A DNA stretch of 24,318 nt from JBOHER01 sp050701115 (GCA_050701115.1 JBOHER010000387.1:1-24318), one strand, 5' to 3'; shown: positions 7,576-16,203, counted from the stretch's first letter. Made by a program: numbers and translations. The notes: generated by a model not told the origin, from the sequence alone.

Positions 7576-8337
7576 TTGGTGAGCACTGAGGATGCCTATC
7601 TGGACGAAGCCGCGTTGATCTCGCGGGTGGACGAGGTGAGCGACGCCCTCGAAGGTCTGCTCGCAGCGTTGACCGATGAAGAGAACCTCGATCTGGTACT
7701 CGACCGTTTGGTGCGCACCGCCCAGTGGGCGATTCCCGACGCCGACGCGGTGAGCCTGACCGTACTCCAAGGCGACGAGGCGCGTACCGCAGCGGCGACC
7801 AGTGCGGGGGTCGTCGACGTCGACCGCAGTCAGTACGCAGCCGGTGCCGGACCCTGCCTTGAGGCGGCCCGGCAGCGGAAGCCGATCAGGACCGACGTCG
7901 AAGAAGCACACGAGCGATGGCCCGACTTCGTTCGGGCTGCGAGCACCGCAGGCGTGAAGGCCTTCCTTTCCGCACCACTGATCATCGCAGCCGACGACGA
8001 GCACACTGACGAGGTGCTCGGTGCCCTCAACCTGTACGGCTTCACCGCGCAGGCGTTCAATCCGGTCGACGAGTCACTGCTGCGTTTGCTGACGACCACG
8101 GCCACGGCCGCCATCGGCAGTGCGCGGCGGTACCTGCGCTGCCGGGAGATGACCGAGCAATTGCAGCGTGCCTTGATCTCCCGCGCCGAAATCGACCAGG
8201 CGAAGGGCGCGCTCATGGCGATTCATGGCATCGACGGCGAGGCGGCGTTCCGGAAGCTGGTGCAGCAGTCCCAACACCAGAACACCAAACTCGCCGACGT
8301 GGCCAGGAACTTCATGACCTCGCTTCGCCGACCGTGA
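7576..8337 (+). CDS. GAF-ANTAR RNA-binding regulator
   Basis: Cytoplasmic signalling protein of 253 residues. Residues about 25-185 are a GAF sensor domain, with the typical G-A-G-P-C-L-E-A turn at 90-97 and the closing V-L-G-A-L-N-L-Y-G strand near 147-155. Residues about 190-250 are an ANTAR domain of three helices with the characteristic R-A-x-I-D-Q-A-K-G-A-L-M sequence at 203-214. ANTAR proteins bind paired hairpins in nascent mRNA and prevent termination. The start is either TTG 7576 or GTG 7579; GAGG at 7561-7564 slightly favours the first. It is divergent from the lipase/acyl-CoA synthetase gene, sharing a 140-bp intergenic region that contains a tggcgg-N10-ccgcca inverted repeat (about 7499-7520). 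Confidence 0.9.
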   Translation: MVSTEDAYLDEAALISRVDEVSDALEGLLAALTDEENLDLVLDRLVRTAQWAIPDADAVSLTVLQGDEARTAAATSAGVVDVDRSQYAAGAGPCLEAARQRKPIRTDVEEAHERWPDFVRAASTAGVKAFLSAPLIIAADDEHTDEVLGALNLYGFTAQAFNPVDESLLRLLTTTATAAIGSARRYLRCREMTEQLQRALISRAEIDQAKGALMAIHGIDGEAAFRKLVQQSQHQNTKLADVARNFMTSLRRP

Positions 8338-8658
8338 CCTCGCGACGAGGATCAGGGGCCTGCGCAAACCCACCATGTCGGCCTGGCTGATCAACCGGTT
8401 GGCCCGCGACCGGCCACGTGAGTTCGACCGGCTGGCTCGGCTCGGTGAGGACTTCGCCAGGCACATACCGACCTCGCGGGAGACAAGCTGCGCGCGTTGT
8501 CGCGCAACCGCCATGAGCTGGTCCAGTCGTTGCGCGACAAGGCCAAAACGATCGCCCAAGACGCCGGACACACGGCAAGCGATGCGGTCGACACCGACGT
8601 GGAGAAGACCCTGTCGGCTGCGCTCAGCGGCGGCCACCGCTGCCCGCGTCGTGTTCTG
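8318..8658 (+). pseudogene. Decayed fragment of an actinobacterial helical protein
   Basis: This 324-bp gap between annotated genes is not empty. From 8318, after a TGA in the same frame at 8315, codons read D-L-A-T-R-I-R-G-L-R-K-P-T then S-A-W-L-I-N-R-L-A-R. At about 8468-8470 the sense shifts by one base to D-L-A-G-D-K-L-R-A-L-S-R-N-R-H-E-L-V and continues to E-K-T-L-S-A-A-L. Joined, this resembles the middle of a hypothetical protein family common in actinobacteria (R-x-L-R-K-P-T-x-x-A-W-x-x-N-x-L motif, later V-E-x-T-L-x-A-A-L). The N-terminus is missing (overlapped by the ANTAR gene) and the usual C-terminal part is absent. I read it as a relic. Family recognition is from memory. Confidence 0.5.
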
Positions 8659-8661
8659 AGC

Positions 8662-10437
8662 TCAGCCAGGGTTGACGACGCCTGCCGAGCCGCCGCCGCG
8701 CCGGGTGGGTTCGGCCACCGCGATCAGCCCGCCGCCCTCGATGAACTCGATCCCGGTCGCCGCCCCGATCTCCCCGGTCGGCGAGAAGGTATGTCCACGC
8801 TCGCGCAGCGCTGCCCCTTCGGGGCTGTCGATGAACGCACGCTCCGCCGTGGTCGAAGCCGTGTTGCGCTGGGACGCCCGAGGGGCGGCCACCGCCTGCG
8901 CCAGCGTCGATCCCAGGTCGACACGATCGACCAGAATCTGCAGAACGATGGTGATGATCGTCGACCCTCCGGGCGAACCGACCGCGAGGAACGGCTCACC
9001 GTCCCGCAGCACGATCGTCGGGCTCATCGAACTCCGTGGCCGCTTGCCGCCATCAGCGCGGTTCGGGTGCGTCAGGGAGTCGAAGTTGAAATCGGTCAGT
9101 TCGTTGTTGAGCAGGAAACCGAAGCCAGGGACCACGATCCCGTTGCCTCCGGTGGACTCGATGGTGAAGGTGTAGGAGGCGACGTTGCCCTCCGCATCGC
9201 TCACCGTGAGATGCGTCGTGGTGCCCGCCCGGGTGACCGTGGCCGACGGGCTGGCCGTGCCGGAACCGCCATCGTCGTACGGGTACGGGTCGCCCGGGGC
9301 GACCACCGGCGGCGTCGCCGCGGTGGGCTTGATAAGGCTCCGCCGCTCGGCGGCGAACCCATCGGACAGCAAGCCGCGCAGCGGGACGTCGAAATACGCG
9401 GGGTCGGCCAGGTAAGCGTTGCGATCGGCGAAGGAGAACCGCGAGGACTCGACGAAGTAGTGCAGCGCCTCCTCGCGCTCCATGTCTGCTAACTCGTAGC
9501 CCTTGAGGATGTTCAGCGCCTCACCCACCGTCGAGCCACCGCTGGACGGCGGACCCATGCCGAACACATCGAGGCCGCGGTAGGAGACCTGAGTGGGCTC
9601 GCGCTCGATCGCGGTGTACCGAAGCACATCCCGCATGGTCATCAGGCCCGGCCGCCAGACGTGGTCGGCATCGTCGGCGATCGGCGGGTCCTGTACCGCC
9701 TCGACCATCGCACTGGCCACGGAGCCCCGGTAGAAGCCCTTCGCCCCGAGCCGGGCGATGCGCTCGTAGGTCTTGGCGAGGTCCGGGTTGGTGAACGTCG
9801 TCCCGACATCCCGTGGGGTGCCATCCGGATCCAGGAACAGCTCGGCCGAGGACGGCACATCGTCGAAGTAGTCGGCGTTCGCCTGGGTCTGATCGGCGAA
9901 CGTCTGGTCGACGACGAAGCCCTCGCGCGCCACCTCGATGCCTGGTTGCAGCACCTCGGCGAGCGACATCGTGCCGTAGCCTGCCAATGCGCCGGCCCAG
10001 CCCGCCACCGTGCCGGGCACCCCGGCGGAAAGCCCGCTGTACCGCGCGTCGTTGAAGGCCAGCGGCGTGCCGTCCTCCCAGAACGAGTCGGGCTGCATCG
10101 CGGCGGGGGCGGTCTCGCGGTGGTCGATGGTGGTGACCTCCCCGTCGTCCGCGGAGTAGATGACCAGGAAGCCACCGCCGCCGATGCCGCAGGAGAACGG
10201 CTCGGTCACACCGAGCACCGCTGCCGCGGCCACCGCGGCGTCGACGGCGTTGCCGCCTGCCCGCAACACGTCCAGGCCTGCCTCGGTCGCATCTGCGTCG
10301 ACCGTGGATACCGCCCCACCCGTGCCGACGGCTACCGGAACCTTGGCCTCTTGCGCGGACGCGGCCTGGGGCGAGAGCAGGCCGAGCAGCACCGCGAAGA
10401 TCGATGTCACCGACGCGAACCTCATGCGCGAAGTCAT
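8662..10437 (-). CDS. ggt: Secreted gamma-glutamyltransferase
   Basis: Ntn-hydrolase of 591 residues that hydrolyses or transfers the gamma-glutamyl group of glutathione and related compounds. The ATG at 10437 is preferred over 10458 because GGAAGGGG stands before it. Residues 1-28 are a signal peptide ending A-S-A, so it acts outside the membrane. Family motifs: A-G-G-N-A-V-D-A-A-V-A (about 60-70), G-I-G-G-G-G-F (84-90), H-R-E-T-A-P (106-111), the autoprocessing and catalytic Thr at about 407 in T-T-H-L-T-V, and S-S-M-S-P-T-I-V with S-P-G-G-S-T-I-I in the small subunit. The precursor should self-cleave before that Thr. Length is normal for the family. No coupled partner gene is visible. Confidence 0.94.
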   Translation of the reverse strand: MTSRMRFASVTSIFAVLLGLLSPQAASAQEAKVPVAVGTGGAVSTVDADATEAGLDVLRAGGNAVDAAVAAAAVLGVTEPFSCGIGGGGFLVIYSADDGEVTTIDHRETAPAAMQPDSFWEDGTPLAFNDARYSGLSAGVPGTVAGWAGALAGYGTMSLAEVLQPGIEVAREGFVVDQTFADQTQANADYFDDVPSSAELFLDPDGTPRDVGTTFTNPDLAKTYERIARLGAKGFYRGSVASAMVEAVQDPPIADDADHVWRPGLMTMRDVLRYTAIEREPTQVSYRGLDVFGMGPPSSGGSTVGEALNILKGYELADMEREEALHYFVESSRFSFADRNAYLADPAYFDVPLRGLLSDGFAAERRSLIKPTAATPPVVAPGDPYPYDDGGSGTASPSATVTRAGTTTHLTVSDAEGNVASYTFTIESTGGNGIVVPGFGFLLNNELTDFNFDSLTHPNRADGGKRPRSSMSPTIVLRDGEPFLAVGSPGGSTIITIVLQILVDRVDLGSTLAQAVAAPRASQRNTASTTAERAFIDSPEGAALRERGHTFSPTGEIGAATGIEFIEGGGLIAVAEPTRRGGGSAGVVNPG

Positions 10438-10534
10438 GCCGTCCCCTTCCGGGTTCATCCACCCCTATGTAGATGATGCCGCCGACAACACAGCGTCGAT
10501 AGGTCCGGAAGTGGCGAAACGAACCCGGCCAACA

Positions 10535-11221
10535 TCACGCATCACTCACGCGGGTGGACCGGGCCGCCTGCGCCGACCGAGCGAGCGCATCCTCGGTGTC
10601 GCCGAGGCCGATGAGCACGTTCATCGTGAGCGGTCCGAGCACCTGATCGACTCCGTGGTTCTCGCTGCCGAAGTAGCCGGTGATCTCGAGCAGCACGTAG
10701 CCGTGCACGACGCTCCACAACTGCGCCGCAGCGTGCACGGGTTCGATCTCGCGAATGCGCCCGGCCTCAACGATCCGGACGACCGCCGTGACCAGCTGGC
10801 TGAATGCCGCCGTGCCCTCCGCGAGCCCGGCCGGGGCGTGCCCCGTTGTGAGGTCATGCCCGCTGCCGCCGCGCATCCCGCGAGTGGTCAACCCGAACAT
10901 CAGCCGGTACAGCTGCGGGTTGCCGAGTGCGAAGTCGCGGTAGGCGAGTCCCTGAACCATCAGGTCGGCGACCGGGTCCTCGGTCTTCGGGGCCTGCGCC
11001 AGGCAGTGCCCGAAGCGCGTGAACCCTTGGCGTACGACTTCCTCGATCAGCCCCGGCAGGCCGCCGAAGTGCGTATAGACGGCCATCGTGGACGCGCCGA
11101 TCTCGGCCGTGAGCTTGCGTGCCTGCAGCGCCTCGGGTCCACGCTCCTCCAGCAGCCGGAGCGCCGCATCCAGTAGACGCTCGCGTGGACCGGCCTCCGT
11201 CATCGCTTCCGGCGAACTCAT
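10535..11221 (-). CDS. TetR/AcrR regulator, WHG-domain type
   Basis: DNA-binding repressor of 228 residues. The N-terminal helix-turn-helix occupies about 15-58, with A-A-L-R-L-L-E-E-R-G, then the recognition region S-T-M-A-V-Y-T-H-F-G-G. The C-terminal ligand domain has the P-Q-L-Y-R-L-M-F-G-L stretch typical of the TetR_C_33/WHG group. The ATG at 11221 is chosen since GGAAGG is 9 bases upstream; for the in-frame ATG at 11230 the same site would have no spacing. It is divergent from the carotenoid oxygenase, and two tandem palindromes in the shared region begin 15 bases from its start. Control of both itself and the oxygenase is the natural inference. Confidence 0.9.
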   Translation of the reverse strand: MSSPEAMTEAGPRERLLDAALRLLEERGPEALQARKLTAEIGASTMAVYTHFGGLPGLIEEVVRQGFTRFGHCLAQAPKTEDPVADLMVQGLAYRDFALGNPQLYRLMFGLTTRGMRGGSGHDLTTGHAPAGLAEGTAAFSQLVTAVVRIVEAGRIREIEPVHAAAQLWSVVHGYVLLEITGYFGSENHGVDQVLGPLTMNVLIGLGDTEDALARSAQAARSTRVSDA

Positions 11222-11236
11222 GGTTGCCATCCTTCC

Positions 11237-11249
11237 ATAACTGTGTTAC
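11237..11249. promoter_or_regulatory. Operator-like palindrome, copy 1
   Basis: ATAAC-TGT-GTTAC, a near-perfect inverted repeat in the divergent intergenic region of the TetR and carotenoid oxygenase genes. A second copy begins 15 bases on. Likely bound by the adjacent TetR protein (inference). Confidence 0.6.
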
Positions 11250-11251
11250 TC

Positions 11252-11264
11252 ATAACAGCGTTAT
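11252..11264. promoter_or_regulatory. Operator-like palindrome, copy 2
   Basis: ATAAC-AGC-GTTAT, a perfect 5+5 inverted repeat around a 3-base centre. It repeats copy 1 with a 15-bp period, a spacing seen when two TetR dimers bind neighbouring faces of the helix. Confidence 0.65.
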
Positions 11265-11296
11265 GCGGCGACGCGAACCAGAAGGACGGTGTCCTG

Positions 11297-12748
11297 ATGA
11301 CCAACCCGTACCTGCAGGGCAACTTCGCTCCCCTGCGCACCGAGCACACCATCACCGACCTCGCCGTCACCGGCACCATCCCTGCGCATCTGAACGGGAG
11401 GTACCTGCGGAACGGGCCGAATCCGATCTCCGAGATCGATCAGGACACCTACCACTGGTTCATGGGTGACGGGATGGTGCACGGCATTCGGATCCGGGAC
11501 GGCCGCGCCGAGTGGTACCGGAACCGGTGGGTGCGCAATCCCAATGCGGCCAAGGCACTGGGCGAGTCCCTCCGATCCCGCCGCCACCACGCCGGGGTCG
11601 AGATGATCGGAGCCAACACCAACGTGATCGGGCATGCCGGCCGGACCTTCGCGCTCGTCGAAGGCGGCAATGCCAACTATGAGCTCACCAAAGAGTTGGA
11701 CACGGTGGGCCCATGCGACTTCGACGGCACGCTGTCCGGCGGCTACACCGCTCATCCCAAGCGCGACCCGGAGACCGGTGAACTGCACGCGGTGTCCTAT
11801 CACTTCGGCCGGGGCAACCGGGTGCAGTACTCGGTGATCGGAGTAGACGGCCGGGCGCGGCGCACTGTCGACGTCGAGGTCGCAGGCAGCCCGATGATGC
11901 ATGACTTCTCCCTCACCGAGAACCACGTGGTGTTCTATGACCTACCGGTCACATTCGATGCCCGCCAAGCGGTCGAGATGACCACGCCACGCTGGCTGCG
12001 CCGGCCCGCCCGGCTGGTGCTGTCGGCGCTCATCGGGCGGGTGCGGGTGCCCGATCCCATCATGGCGGCGCAGGGCAGGAGCCTGCCGGGGAACAACCGG
12101 CTCCCATATCGCTGGAACCCGAGCTACCCAGCCAGAATCGGGGTGATGCCTCGCGAGGGTGGCAACCGTGACGTGCGGTGGTTCGATGTGGAGCCCTGCT
12201 ACGTCTTCCATCCGCTCAACGCCTATGACGACGGCGAAGCCATCGTGCTCGATGTCGTCCGCCATCCCACGATGTTCGACACAGATCTGCGCGGTCCAAA
12301 TGAAGGTCCATCTACATTGGACCGATGGATCGTGGACCTCTCGGCGGCCAAGGTGCGCGAGTCCCGAATGGACGACCGCGGCCAGGAGTTTCCCAGGATC
12401 GACGAGCGACTCGTTGGCCGACGGCATCGGTACGGATACGCGGCGGCGATCACGGCGGGTAATGGCGCCATGAACGACACCGTCCTCAAGCATGATCTGG
12501 TGCGGGGAACCATCGAGGCGCGCGCGTTCGGCAAGGGCAAGCAGGTCGGTGAGTTCGTCTTCGAGCCGAGTTCACCGGATGCGGCAGAGGACGACGGGGT
12601 GCTGATGGGGTTCGTGTACGACGCCGCGACCGACCGCAGCGACCTGCTGCTGCTCGATGCGGGCACTCTCGACACGGTGGCCGCCATTCATGTGCCCAAC
12701 CGGGTACCCAATGGCTTCCACGGCAACTGGGTGCCCGAGGGTCGCTGA
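11297..12748 (+). CDS. Carotenoid cleavage oxygenase family protein
   Basis: Non-heme Fe(II) dioxygenase of 483 residues that splits a carotenoid, apocarotenoid or stilbene-type double bond. The four iron-binding histidines of the seven-bladed propeller are in place: His153 (T-A-H-P-K), His202 (M-M-H-D-F), His305 (V-F-H-P-L-N-A) and His475 (G-F-H-G-N-W). The family signatures N-G-R-Y-L-R-N-G-P-N-P near 33-43 and W-F-x-G-D-G-M-V-H at 54-62 are clear. The ATG at 11297 follows AGAAGGA and opens the usual N-P-Y-L-x-G-N-F-A-P sequence; the in-frame ATG at 11243 falls inside the operator region. No carotenoid biosynthetic gene is in the window, so the substrate is unknown. Expression is probably controlled by the divergent TetR. 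Confidence 0.93.
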   Translation: MTNPYLQGNFAPLRTEHTITDLAVTGTIPAHLNGRYLRNGPNPISEIDQDTYHWFMGDGMVHGIRIRDGRAEWYRNRWVRNPNAAKALGESLRSRRHHAGVEMIGANTNVIGHAGRTFALVEGGNANYELTKELDTVGPCDFDGTLSGGYTAHPKRDPETGELHAVSYHFGRGNRVQYSVIGVDGRARRTVDVEVAGSPMMHDFSLTENHVVFYDLPVTFDARQAVEMTTPRWLRRPARLVLSALIGRVRVPDPIMAAQGRSLPGNNRLPYRWNPSYPARIGVMPREGGNRDVRWFDVEPCYVFHPLNAYDDGEAIVLDVVRHPTMFDTDLRGPNEGPSTLDRWIVDLSAAKVRESRMDDRGQEFPRIDERLVGRRHRYGYAAAITAGNGAMNDTVLKHDLVRGTIEARAFGKGKQVGEFVFEPSSPDAAEDDGVLMGFVYDAATDRSDLLLLDAGTLDTVAAIHVPNRVPNGFHGNWVPEGR

Positions 12749-12775
12749 AAGACGCGTTGTGCGCGCATCCCGACG

Positions 12776-14167
12776 TCAGTGACGATCACCGGTGGACGTC
12801 GACACCGACAGCCGGGCCAACTCGAGCAGGAGGTCCCGTACCTCGGTAGCTGCGATGCGCGTTCGCGCGGTCGCCGGGTCGCTGCACAGCATTACCGGGC
12901 CGTCGCGCGGATCGTCGGGTAACCGGCCGTGGGTCCCTTTCACCCAGCGTCCGTCCAGTGGGACGACGTTCATCGCGTAGCGCAGGCCGAGTTTCTTGCG
13001 GGCAAGACCCAGCCCGGCTCGCAGCTTGACGACTGCGTCGGCCGGGTCGAGGAAGAGCTCGGCCGGGTCGTAGCCCGGTTTGCGGTGGATCTCCACTCCG
13101 CGCGCGAAGTCCGGGGCGCGGAGGTCGTCGGTCCAGTAGTAATAGGTGAACCAGGCTTCGCGGTCGGCGACCAGCACCAACTCGCCTGCACGCTCGTGGT
13201 CGATCGCGAACTCGGCCTGAGCGTGGCCGTCAAGGACCAGGTCGACACCGGGTAGCTCTCGGCAAATCCTTGCCACGGCGGGGATATCCGCGGGATCGGC
13301 CACGTACACGTGCGCGACCTGGTGGTCGGCGACGGCGAACGCCCTGGACGCCCATGGGTCGAGGTACTCCATGCCGTGCTGCACGTACACGTCCAGCAGC
13401 CCGGCCCGCCGAAGGGCGCGATTGACGTGCACCGGACGGCTGGCCGGGGTGATCCCGTACTCGCTGACCACGACCACCGTCATACCCCGGGTGAGCGCGT
13501 CGTCGGTCAACGGCCGCACGATCCGGTCCACGTCCCGTACCGCGGCCACCGCCTGTGGGCTGTCCGGCCCGTAGCGCTGCAGGTCGTAGTCGAGGTGTGG
13601 GATGTAGGCGAGGGTGAGGTCGGCATCGGGCAGCAGCCGCCGGGTCGCCGACACGATCCATTCGCTGGAACGCAACGACGCCGTAGGTCCCCAGTACTGA
13701 AACAACGGAAACGGTCCCAGCGCGGCGGTGAGTTCGTCGTGCAGTTCCGGCGGCCGGGTATAGCAGTCGGGTGACTTCCGGCCGTCGGCGTGATAAACCG
13801 GCCGGGGTGTGACCGTCCAATCCGTACTCGCCCCCATCGCGTACCACCAGCACACGTTGGCTACCCGGTAGGCAGGGTGCGCGCGGCGCGCGGTCTCCCA
13901 GATCTTCTCCCCGTGCACCAGGCGATTGTGCTGGCGCCACAGGTAAATCTCCCCCAGGTCGCGGAAGTACCAGCCGTTACCGACGATGCCGTGCTCACGC
14001 GGCGGCAAGCCGGTGAGCAGTGTGGACTGTACCGGGCAGGTCACGGCGGGCAGCACGGTGTCCAGTTGGGCCTGCCAGCCCTGTGTCGCGATCGACCGCA
14101 ATCCGGGGGCGTGCTCAAGAAGCCTCGGCGTCAGACCGACGACGTTGAGCACCAAGAGTTTGTTCAT
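12776..14167 (-). CDS. eboF: EboF-like nucleotide pyrophosphatase/phosphodiesterase
   Basis: Alkaline-phosphatase-superfamily protein of 463 residues, last gene of the ebo-like operon. The ATG at 14167 overlaps the eboE stop in an ATGA; the in-frame start at 14191 would lie deep in eboE. The nucleophile position is Thr43 in P-A-V-T-C-P-V-Q-S-T, with T-G-x-x-x-x-E-H-G-I at 52-61. Other metal-site positions diverge from typical NPP enzymes: the first strand reads L-V-L-N-V-V-G-L with Asn8 where Asp is usual, the later motif is S-E-Y-G-I rather than S-D-H-G-M, and the middle reads P-H-L-D-Y-D-L-Q-R. In ebo loci this family is assumed to hydrolyse a phosphoester of the trafficked metabolite. No signal peptide is evident. 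Confidence 0.85.
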   Translation of the reverse strand: MNKLLVLNVVGLTPRLLEHAPGLRSIATQGWQAQLDTVLPAVTCPVQSTLLTGLPPREHGIVGNGWYFRDLGEIYLWRQHNRLVHGEKIWETARRAHPAYRVANVCWWYAMGASTDWTVTPRPVYHADGRKSPDCYTRPPELHDELTAALGPFPLFQYWGPTASLRSSEWIVSATRRLLPDADLTLAYIPHLDYDLQRYGPDSPQAVAAVRDVDRIVRPLTDDALTRGMTVVVVSEYGITPASRPVHVNRALRRAGLLDVYVQHGMEYLDPWASRAFAVADHQVAHVYVADPADIPAVARICRELPGVDLVLDGHAQAEFAIDHERAGELVLVADREAWFTYYYWTDDLRAPDFARGVEIHRKPGYDPAELFLDPADAVVKLRAGLGLARKKLGLRYAMNVVPLDGRWVKGTHGRLPDDPRDGPVMLCSDPATARTRIAATEVRDLLLELARLSVSTSTGDRH

Positions 14168-15330
14168 ACCGGCTTCAACCCCACTCGACACAACCCATCG
14201 GCGACCCAGCGCAACTCGGCGGCCAAGCCGGACACCAGGTCATCGTCGCTCGCTGGTCGATGCTGATTCGGTAGCACCGACCAGGTGTAGGTCTCCACCT
14301 CGACGTGATCGGTTACCGCGGAGGACCCACCGAACAGCGCCCGCAGCGTGCGCTCCAGATGGTCCTGAGTGGATCCGAGCGGCGGCTCGGGCTGCTCGTG
14401 CACCGGCACGTGGAAATGGACCCGCCAAGGTCCCCGCCCCGGTAAGGCTCGTGGCCCGGTCATGGCCTCGGGCAGGTCATCGCGCGCGGCGACCCGGCTG
14501 CGTCCGCGCTCACGAACCTGATGCAGGAAACGATCCTCCGCATAGGCCGCAAGCGCCGCTCTGGTAGCGGGGTCGGCAGGCGAGTCCGCGTGCAGCGCGG
14601 CCGAAGCCTGCGCCTTCACAACTGGCAGCCCGGCGGCGGCCAGCCGCCGCACGGCCTCGACGGGATCCTCGAAACCCACGGCCAGATGGCAGGAATCCAC
14701 GCAGACACCGATCCGATCGGTGTCCACGCCTGCGAGCCGCTCAAGCGCGTCCATTGTGGATTCGATAACGCACCCCGGCTCGGCTTCCAAGCCCACCCTG
14801 ATCAGCTTGCCGGTGTCGGCTTCGATCTTGGCGAGACCTTCGGCGAGCCGGTCGAGAAGCTCCCGCGCCCGCGACTGCCGGTCGGAATACCAGGGTGCCC
14901 GCCAGCCAAGTGGCACGGTCGAAATGCTGCCGCGCGCGGCATCGTCGGGCATCAGCCGGGCGAGCACAGCGGCGCAGTCCAGGGTGTAGTCCAGCCGCCG
15001 CGTCTCCACCCAGTCGGGGCTGTATACGGCCTTTTTCACTTCCGGTGCATGGAATCCCTCGTAAGGGAAGGCGTTGAGCGTGACGACCTCGAGGCTGTGC
15101 CGGTCGAGAGCCGCCCGCAGGCGTTCCAGGTCGGGGCGGCAGGCCAGCCGGGCGACCACCGGTGCGGGCAGCCAGAGCCCGAGACCGAGCCGATCGGTGC
15201 CGAGCCGTGCCCTGATGCCTGCCCCGAAGAACCGCACCTGGGCGATCAGAGCGTCGACGTCCTCGGTCGGGTGGACGTTGGTGCAGTACGCGAGGTGGAC
15301 AACGGATCCGTCAGCATGAGTGAAGCGCAT
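14164..15330 (-). CDS. eboE: Metabolite traffic protein EboE
   Basis: TIM-barrel protein of 388 residues from the xylose-isomerase-like/AP-endonuclease-2-like superfamily. It opens with H-L-A-Y-C-T-N-V-H-P-T-E, the strongest EboE hallmark, followed by L-G-L-W-L-P and the T-L-N-A-F-P-Y-E-G-F-H segment. Further barrel strands end in L-E-A-E-P-G (about 200), C-V-D-S-C-H-L-A-V (about 230), and a late H-F-H-V-P-V-H. The acidic and His residues at strand ends suggest a metal site. EboE belongs to the ebo locus required for export of the scytonemin monomer in cyanobacteria, but its reaction is unknown. It starts 3 bases after eboB and overlaps eboF by 4. Confidence 0.9.
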   Translation of the reverse strand: MRFTHADGSVVHLAYCTNVHPTEDVDALIAQVRFFGAGIRARLGTDRLGLGLWLPAPVVARLACRPDLERLRAALDRHSLEVVTLNAFPYEGFHAPEVKKAVYSPDWVETRRLDYTLDCAAVLARLMPDDAARGSISTVPLGWRAPWYSDRQSRARELLDRLAEGLAKIEADTGKLIRVGLEAEPGCVIESTMDALERLAGVDTDRIGVCVDSCHLAVGFEDPVEAVRRLAAAGLPVVKAQASAALHADSPADPATRAALAAYAEDRFLHQVRERGRSRVAARDDLPEAMTGPRALPGRGPWRVHFHVPVHEQPEPPLGSTQDHLERTLRALFGGSSAVTDHVEVETYTWSVLPNQHRPASDDDLVSGLAAELRWVADGLCRVGLKPV

Positions 15331-15333
15331 CGA

Positions 15334-16203
15334 CTAGGCCTCCGATGACGGGCGTTGCCCACGAAGAACCGAGTTGCCCTCGAAGGTCGCCGACGGCACG
15401 CTCGGCACGGCGTCCAGCAGCAATCTGCCGCTCTGGCCGTAGAACTCGACCGGGTTCTGCCACAGCACCCGGTCGACATCGGCGTCGGTGAAGCCGTGCT
15501 CCAGCATCGCCGCGCCGGTCTTGGCTGTCTTCAAGGGATCGCTGCGTCCCCAGTCGGCGGCGGAATTGACGATCACTCGGTCCAGGCCGCGATCGGCCAG
15601 GACGCGGACCATCCTGTGCTCGTCCATCTTGGTGTCCGGATAGATGGAGAATCCCATCCAGCAGCCCGAGTCGGCCACCATCTCGACGGTGAGCTCGTTC
15701 AGGTGGTCGATGAGTACCCGCTCCGGTGGCAGCCCACTGCCCGCCACCAGGTCCAGACTCCGCCGAGTGCCGGTCACCTTGTCCCGGTGTGGGGTGTGCA
15801 CCAGAACCGGGAGATCATGCTCAACGGCCATTTCGAGTTGCCGCACGAACGCCTTCTCCTCTTCCGCGGTCATCGAGTCGAACCCGACCTCACCGACCGC
15901 CACCACTCCGTCCTTGGCGAGATAGCGCGGCAGCACATCCAACACCCCGGCGCAGCGAGGATCGTTGGCCTCCTTGGGATTCAATGCAATGGTGCAGTGG
16001 TGCCGGATCCCGAACTGTGCCGCCCGGAAACGTTCCCAGCCCACCAGCGCGTCGAAGTAGTCGCAGAACGAGCCGATGTTGGTACGCGGCTGACCCAGCC
16101 AGAAAGCAGGCTCGGTTACCGCGCGAACGCCCGCGGCATACATCGCCGCATAGTCGTCGGTAGTGCGCGAGGTCATGTGGATGTGGGGATCGAAGATGCG
16201 CAT
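15334..16203 (-). CDS. eboB: TatD-family metal-dependent hydrolase EboB
   Basis: Amidohydrolase-fold protein of 289 residues. Metal ligands of the TatD family are visible: His7 and His9 in D-P-H-I-H, Glu105 in G-E-V-G-F-D, His136 in L-V-H-T-P, His167 in I-D-H-L-N-E and Asp217 in S-A-A-D-W-G. TatD enzymes are phosphoesterases/nucleases, but this branch (E-P-A-F-W-L-G near 31-37) is the one tied to ebo loci and may act on a small metabolite. The ATG at 16203 shares one base with the eboA stop (TGATG), so the genes are translationally coupled. No export signal is seen, so it should be cytoplasmic. Confidence 0.9.
   Translation of the reverse strand: MRIFDPHIHMTSRTTDDYAAMYAAGVRAVTEPAFWLGQPRTNIGSFCDYFDALVGWERFRAAQFGIRHHCTIALNPKEANDPRCAGVLDVLPRYLAKDGVVAVGEVGFDSMTAEEEKAFVRQLEMAVEHDLPVLVHTPHRDKVTGTRRSLDLVAGSGLPPERVLIDHLNELTVEMVADSGCWMGFSIYPDTKMDEHRMVRVLADRGLDRVIVNSAADWGRSDPLKTAKTGAAMLEHGFTDADVDRVLWQNPVEFYGQSGRLLLDAVPSVPSATFEGNSVLRGQRPSSEA

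Noticed and set aside
8497..9492. Plus-strand frame of 331 codons overlapping ggt
   Set aside because: Only its first 45 or so codons look like protein (the relic fragment); the rest is antisense to ggt.
12771..12801. CGACGTC...GACGTCG hairpin between the convergent carotenoid oxygenase and eboF genes
   Set aside because: Only a 7-bp stem with a 17-base loop, mostly inside the eboF coding end, without a U-tract; too weak to call a terminator.
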